A stretch of 64,000 bases of DNA from Epithemia pelagica (Eukaryota; Bacillariophyta; Bacillariophyceae; Surirellales; Surirellaceae). The notes under the pieces were generated by a model. The model was not told the origin of the DNA. It saw only the letters and a list, made by a program, of their open reading frames with translations, and searched no databases. The stretch's first letter is position 1. Every line of letters starts with the position of its first letter. The stretch is from NCBI GenBank assembly GCA_946965045.2, contig OX337236.1, positions 186,001 through 250,000 on the forward strand. The letters run 5' to 3'. Position numbers and translations under genes: made by a program. Positions 59,703 through 64,000 of this stretch are shown piece by piece.

Positions 59703-62594
59703 TTAGGACGAAACCGTATGTTTGGCAATGTCTTTGCTCAAACCGCATTCACGAACCAATTCCACCAGATATGGGTCTGGTGTGGAAGGATCATTCTGGT
59801 TCGTCTCGTTGTCGTTATTGTCGTTGTTGTGGGTTGGGAGTTGTCGGGCCAGTTGGGTCAAACCGTCGGCCACGGCCGCGGGGAGTTTTCGTTCGTGGAC
59901 CAACAAGGACAGAATGGGACCCCTCAACAAGCATCCCGTCACACACAAATTCTTGAGTTGCTGATAGACCATCATAATGGTGAGTTCCAACACGTCTGTC
60001 GCGTCCGTTGCTTGTTCCAGTCGCGCCCTTAAGACTTGTCGACGGGCCTGCAACAACGTCTTTTCTTGTTTCTTGTCGAGCTTTTTGAAGGGTAACCCAC
60101 AAATGGTCATGGTATGTTCTTCCACATGCGCGACAAACTCGTTCAACGTACCCTTGGAGGACGATGACGACAAGCAAAGACTGTATTGCTGACTCAAGGC
60201 TTGACCCACCGGTCCTGGGAAGAGCTCACGAATGACTTTGAGAGGATCGCTACTTGCTTGTTTTTTGGACGTGTCGTCGTCGTCATCGTCAATGCGTGAA
60301 CACGACAGAACCAATTTCGGTCCCAATCGTTGTGCGGCACTGTCAATGGCACTGCAATAGAGTGGCAATCGATCATTGGCATGACGAGACTGGTGAAAGG
60401 AAAACGTCACTGGCGGTGTTTGTAAATCCTCTCGTTTGGAAAGACAATACTGATGGATGCGTCGGGTAAAGTCTCCACAGGCACGGTGAAGAATTTCCTC
60501 TTCCAATTCGGCAATCGACTCCATGGAATGTTTTCGTGCATACTCCACAAACTTGACCAGGGTTTGGATTCGAAAACACGCGGCCCCAAAACACGAGGCA
60601 TCTTCAAAGTCTACCAAAAGTTCGTCGCCACCACCCGCCGCACTCGTACCACCACTCGCCGAGGAATGTGCCAAGGAAGAATGAACGGTCCCTGGTTCTT
60701 GGAATCGTTGGAGACGTTCCACTTGTTTGTTCCAGAGATTGCGATACAAGGATTGGACTTGCTCATTGTCCACAAAGGCTTGCTGACAAAACTCGGCCAC
60801 AACCGAGGAGGAGGAGGACGACACCAAGCTTGTTTCGGGAACACTGGATCGGTTGGGGATTGTTCTCGTCGTTGTCGTAGATGCATCGCCATGGTAATTG
60901 AGTTGGTCGCCACATTCTTGTAACACTGGATACTGCGTCAGAACCATGGTGACAAACAGGTGGAGTGGCGCTCTCGGAATGGTCGTTTCATCCGTGTCTT
61001 GTATGGGTGGTTTGGCCGAGGATGAGTCATTCGTGGGGTTGTTGTTGTTGGATTCCATCCACAGTTGGGCCTCGTGTGAGGCGTACTCGGTGAGCACGGT
61101 TGGGACATGCACCTGAATCAAGCGTTTGGACATGGCGTGACTGACGTAAAGTCCTTGAGGGCAGCCCGTTGCCAGATAGACTGTGCCATGGTACTTGTTG
61201 GCCTCGGTGCTGGTTTGACGAGTCAAAAAGTCTTGTAACACTACCAATACTTGCTGTTGCTGCTGGCTTGGAGGATGGTCGGTTTCCTCCACGAGCTGTA
61301 AATCGACGGGAAATTCACAACAGGAATGTTGGTCATGAGCTTCCTGAAACAAGGCCAACCAGGGAGTGACCAATCGATGGCGACTCAACAAGAGCAAGGG
61401 GACTTTGCTATTCTTGTCATTCTTGTCCTTGTCGTCGTTGTCGTTGGGAAGTGCAATCAGGTCCGTGGGGTCCACCTGTCGTTGCAAATGGTCCACCAAT
61501 TCCTGGGGCGACACGGCGTCCACGTGCGCCGCCCTGCGTGAGACAATGACAAAGCCATGAAAGTGAAACGAGTCCAAAATGGTTTGATAGTGTTCTTGTT
61601 TGTACACGTGGGGGACAAAATCGCCATTGCCCAAGATGGTGCCCAGCCGAGATGCCAGTGTTGTTTCTTCCTTGTGTGAGGAGGATGAGGATGATAGAGA
61701 CTTGGGAAGTGGTTGCTGGAGGGCCTCCAGGACCCAGGTATACTCCCATTGCCGTTCCTGACACAGCTGCGGCAAGGATACCTTTTCGTGACATCGTGCC
61801 GCCAAGGTTCCATAGACGTGGATGCAAAAGGCCTTCCAATAGGACGCTGTCACGAGTACAGGACCCTGTTCGTGTCGAGTCGTCGTTGTCGTCATGGTTC
61901 GCACTTGAAGAATGTCACGTGCCGTCCAGTGTGGCTGCAACAAGTCCATCCATTGCGATACCATGGCCTTTTCCATCCTGGTAGTATTGTTGTCGCCCAA
62001 CGGCAAGGTGGACAGTGCTTGCTGTACTGGTACATAGCCTTGGTCGGAAGCGTCGAGTTGTTGCTCGATATACGCAGCTGCTTGCTTCACATAGTCGTGC
62101 GAGACCACTTCTACCAAGACTGCTTGATGTTCCTTGCCACCCAGTATGGTTGTTTGGAACATGGGATACAACAGCACTGTTTGGTTGTCGTCCTTGTCGT
62201 CACTATCCTGTATTGGATGTGTGTTGGTCCTTGTGCGGGTTCGTTGTTTCGAGTCCTTGTTGTTGTTGTTGTGGTCGTCGTCTTGGAACCATTCGTGGAG
62301 GACGGACCGTACCACGTCGACCGAGACGCCCATAAATTGTGCTCCGTCCTCCAGTCGACACCGACCTCCGAGGGTTGGTACCGCCACGTTGAGAAACTCG
62401 TCTCGCACAGCCTCTCGGGTCCTGTACACGCCCAGAGAGGAACGATACCGTGGGAAGCCAGCATCCGGTGGCCGTTCCTTCTCCTTGCTACGAGTGTCCG
62501 CAGACGTTGCTCGATGCAACAAGAGACTCATGAGACTGTCGGCATCGTCTTTGCAAAATGGACCATTCGTCCTTGTTCCTTCCGTTGCCGTCAT
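59703..62594 (-). CDS. UFL1-like E3 UFM1-protein ligase (963 aa)
   Basis: ATG 62594-62592, single exon. In other eukaryotes UFL1 attaches UFM1 to ribosomal protein uL24 at the ER. Visible similarity is in the winged-helix N-terminus: YRTREAVRDEFLNVAVPTLG with GGRCRLEDGAQFMGVSVDVV, then VVSHDYVKQAAAYIEQQL, VYGTLAARCHEKVSLPQLCQ and TILDSFHFHGFVIVSRRA, in family order. The C-terminal part has the helical stretch LELTIMMVYQQLKNLCVTGC followed by LLRGPILSLL, as expected for the UFL1 end. Inserts of Asp, Asn, Gln and Ser lengthen it beyond the usual about 790 residues. DDRGK1 and UFM1 partners are not in the window. The assignment is by pattern and moderately secure. Confidence 0.65.
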   Translation of the reverse strand: MTATEGTRTNGPFCKDDADSLMSLLLHRATSADTRSKEKERPPDAGFPRYRSSLGVYRTREAVRDEFLNVAVPTLGGRCRLEDGAQFMGVSVDVVRSVLHEWFQDDDHNNNNKDSKQRTRTRTNTHPIQDSDDKDDNQTVLLYPMFQTTILGGKEHQAVLVEVVSHDYVKQAAAYIEQQLDASDQGYVPVQQALSTLPLGDNNTTRMEKAMVSQWMDLLQPHWTARDILQVRTMTTTTTRHEQGPVLVTASYWKAFCIHVYGTLAARCHEKVSLPQLCQERQWEYTWVLEALQQPLPKSLSSSSSSHKEETTLASRLGTILGNGDFVPHVYKQEHYQTILDSFHFHGFVIVSRRAAHVDAVSPQELVDHLQRQVDPTDLIALPNDNDDKDKNDKNSKVPLLLLSRHRLVTPWLALFQEAHDQHSCCEFPVDLQLVEETDHPPSQQQQQVLVVLQDFLTRQTSTEANKYHGTVYLATGCPQGLYVSHAMSKRLIQVHVPTVLTEYASHEAQLWMESNNNNPTNDSSSAKPPIQDTDETTIPRAPLHLFVTMVLTQYPVLQECGDQLNYHGDASTTTTRTIPNRSSVPETSLVSSSSSSVVAEFCQQAFVDNEQVQSLYRNLWNKQVERLQRFQEPGTVHSSLAHSSASGGTSAAGGGDELLVDFEDASCFGAACFRIQTLVKFVEYARKHSMESIAELEEEILHRACGDFTRRIHQYCLSKREDLQTPPVTFSFHQSRHANDRLPLYCSAIDSAAQRLGPKLVLSCSRIDDDDDDTSKKQASSDPLKVIRELFPGPVGQALSQQYSLCLSSSSSKGTLNEFVAHVEEHTMTICGLPFKKLDKKQEKTLLQARRQVLRARLEQATDATDVLELTIMMVYQQLKNLCVTGCLLRGPILSLLVHERKLPAAVADGLTQLARQLPTHNNDNNDNETNQNDPSTPDPYLVELVRECGLSKDIAKHTVSS

Positions 62595-62926
62595 GGTCTC
62601 GGGATTATGATGATAATGTCCAAGTATGTTGTGTATTGCTCTGTTTGTTACAAGACAAAGATCTCACATGCTGATTGCTGATGCTTGTTCTATTGCGCAT
62701 ATACCACCATGGTGCTTCTGTCAAAAACGCGAAGCCTGGATCTTTTTTTCCGGGTTCTATGATTCGCGACTGGATGAGTCATGAGTCGGATCAGTCCCGA
62801 GTGCGGAAGAACCCCAACTGGCACGGATACACCCAATCGGTACGTGCCTTTGAAAACTGATGTTTCTTCTATTGACTTTAAAGTCCTGGACGCTCGAGCG
62901 TGTGTATTTCCCCGTCTTTGGGTCGA
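62595..62926. other. Promoter-side flank of UFL1-like gene, up to the MULE
   Basis: 332 bp with no gene seen. It ends with the 9-bp sequence TTGGGTCGA (62918-62926), the left target duplication of the adjoining element. Confidence 0.5.
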
Positions 62927-63704
62927 CACCCCCTAGCGGGGGTGGCTAAGAGGGTTTAATTTCGTGTAGCCAACCCCATCTCTCTGGTGTCCGGTCTAGT
63001 CGGCAGGCATATCTCATTTTCACAACCACGATAACAACACGACAAGTCTAGTCGGCAGGCATATCTCATTTTCACAACCACGATAACAACACGACAATCA
63101 AACTTTGTTGTTGCTGGTGACCTCCTATGATCACCCCATCATGATCCGACCATCGTGTGATTCATATTAGTACCATGGTAGTGCATTGTGAGCGGCGCAG
63201 TGCATGAGGGTCACTCTAGGCAAGGATGAAAATAGTGGCCCAGCATTATGGCACGACACGAGACCATGATGGCCCCCAAAACACATGGGAATAGAGGTCC
63301 TGCTGTCGATACACTCCGTTACTACTGTTATGTATATTGTGTACCATTAGGTGTCGAAACAATGAATGATAAGAGCCATACATCCCTCTTAGATGCTTCG
63401 TTCGAAATTGTGAGGCGTTGCTTCCGTATGACCGTGCCACGAGGCATGGTGCCTGTGAACCAGCTCTACAATAGACTCAACCTTCATATTTTGGCCATGC
63501 AGATGTATCCTACGCTATTGGTTAGAGGTCTATGACTCGGCCGACAGGTACCAAGTGTCAAAATAGGTGCACAACAACAGGTGCAACACCGAGGTCCGTG
63601 TTGTTATCGCGATGGATGGAATGAGAAACAGGTTATTTTTCTACCAGAGAGATGGGGGTGTTTCAACGAAATTACAACCTCAAAGACACCCCCGCTAGGG
63701 GGTG
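62927..63704. mobile_element. Non-autonomous Mutator-like element (MULE/MITE), 778 bp
   Basis: The ends 62927-62944 and 63687-63704 are perfect 18-bp inverted repeats (CACCCCCTAGCGGGGGTG). Similarity continues inward imperfectly for about 20 bp on each side (CTAAGAGGGTTTAATTTCG against CTTTGAGGTTGTAATTTCG). The element is bordered by an exact 9-bp direct duplication TTGGGTCGA at 62918-62926 and 63705-63713. A 9-bp duplication is characteristic of the Mutator superfamily. The interior holds a 52-bp tandem repeat (62994-63097) and short frames, the longest about 95 codons, none resembling a transposase, so it needs a partner in trans. Confidence 0.88.
62994..63097. repeat. 52-bp perfect tandem duplication inside the MULE
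   Basis: GTCTAGTCGGCAGGCATATC starts at 62994 and 63046, and the copies are the same through ...AACACGACAA. Only the base after the second copy differs. Confidence 0.95.
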
Positions 63705-63758
63705 TTGGGTCGACAGTCGACACCCCAATTATTTTGTTCTGTACTTACTACATTATTA

Positions 63759-64000
63759 TTATTTGGGGCAGTGGTTGCGTCCAAAAGCCAAGAGAGAGAC
63801 GAGTTGACCATGACGAGAGGAGATAGAGCGAGGAGACAGCGGCATGTATATTCTCCAGTGTGATATGCGAATAGCCCATTGTTTCGAATTTTTTTGTGTC
63901 TGAATGAACGTATACAGTACGGTCATGTCCTTTTCGTTGAGCCAACAAAAGGCGTTGGCCATTGTGCCCAAGGTGACGGGTTGCTTGTCCATGACCTCCT
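63759..64000 (-). CDS. Possible 3' end of a gene entering from the right edge
   Basis: The frame is open from base 64000 to the stop at 63761-63759. The first part (PVTLGTMANAFCWLNEKDMT, VLYTFIQTQKNSKQW) looks like real protein, whereas the last 25 residues look like 3' flank, so a splice or earlier stop may apply. Too short to assign a family. Confidence 0.3.
   Translation of the reverse strand, partial: EVMDKQPVTLGTMANAFCWLNEKDMTVLYTFIQTQKNSKQWAIRISHWRIYMPLSPRSISSRHGQLVSLLAFGRNHCPK

Noticed and set aside
63248-63535. 95-codon frame inside the Mutator-like element
   Set aside because: No DDE, SWIM or zinc-finger features of a transposase; too short to be a functional mobile-element gene.
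1-64000. Altered genetic code because of internal TAA and TGA
   Set aside because: Other genes in the window end properly with TAA, TGA and TAG, so a reassignment would run them all on; two isolated stops are better explained by mutation, error or splicing.
1-64000. CRISPR arrays, operons, bacterial ribosome binding sites
   Set aside because: Introns, eukaryotic gene families and unspaced repeats without regular spacers make these inapplicable.

Overview
This window is nuclear DNA of a eukaryote, most likely a diatom (a raphid pennate is my best guess). The evidence is: about 25 densely packed protein genes on both strands; short GT-AG introns (42-267 nt, donors GTAAG, GTACGT, GTATGT, GTAGGT); coding sequence full of in-frame CAA, AAC and GAC trinucleotide runs; signal peptides ending in His-Gly before Phe or Trp, resembling the diatom plastid-import motif; and a gene set (COQ2, GltD, DUS2, UFL1-like, TAZ, PHD, PSI proteins) that is eukaryotic and algal in flavour. 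There are no operons, and no convincing tRNA or rRNA gene was seen. The species is not identified.

Left third (1-22 kb): the 5' part of an EndoG-type nuclease leaves the left edge. Then come a histone deacetylase with a long polyglutamine loop, a membrane-anchored CS-domain protein, a MYND-finger protein with a 42-nt intron, a 28-nt microexon and an in-frame TAA, a RibD/DHFR-like reductase, a 1095-aa GH35 beta-galactosidase, a PSI-domain protein and two divergent AAAP amino-acid transporter paralogues. A six-unit minisatellite separates the two transporters. The small subunit of glutamate synthase and a TA-flanked MITE follow.

Middle (22-45 kb): COQ2 prenyltransferase, a kelch protein with an internal TGA, an alpha/beta hydrolase, a cupin/JmjC ribosomal-oxygenase-like protein, a plastid-type DMT transporter, an MFS transporter, a second and larger PSI protein, a solitary TAZ zinc finger, a 5'-truncated third AAAP copy, and a large PHD/AT-hook chromatin protein. 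PSI and AAAP genes occur next to each other twice, about 23 kb apart, which suggests a duplicated block.

Right third (45-64 kb): a repeat-rich gene-free stretch, a multi-pass membrane protein with an 11-codon first exon, a type II membrane methyltransferase divergent from DUS2, glycerate 2-kinase divergent from an L-galactose-dehydrogenase-like aldo/keto reductase, two unrecognised ORFs, a UFL1-like E3 ligase, and a 778-bp element with perfect 18-bp inverted ends and a 9-bp target duplication (Mutator type).

Metabolic themes include mitochondrial/plastid nitrogen and one-carbon recycling (GltD, glycerate kinase), quinone synthesis, tRNA and ribosome modification (DUS2, cupin oxygenase, UFL1) and chromatin (HDAC, TAZ, PHD). 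The genes otherwise look independent. Coding starts were set at ATG, usually the first in frame after the upstream stop. Functions are from motif recognition by eye; no database search was run.
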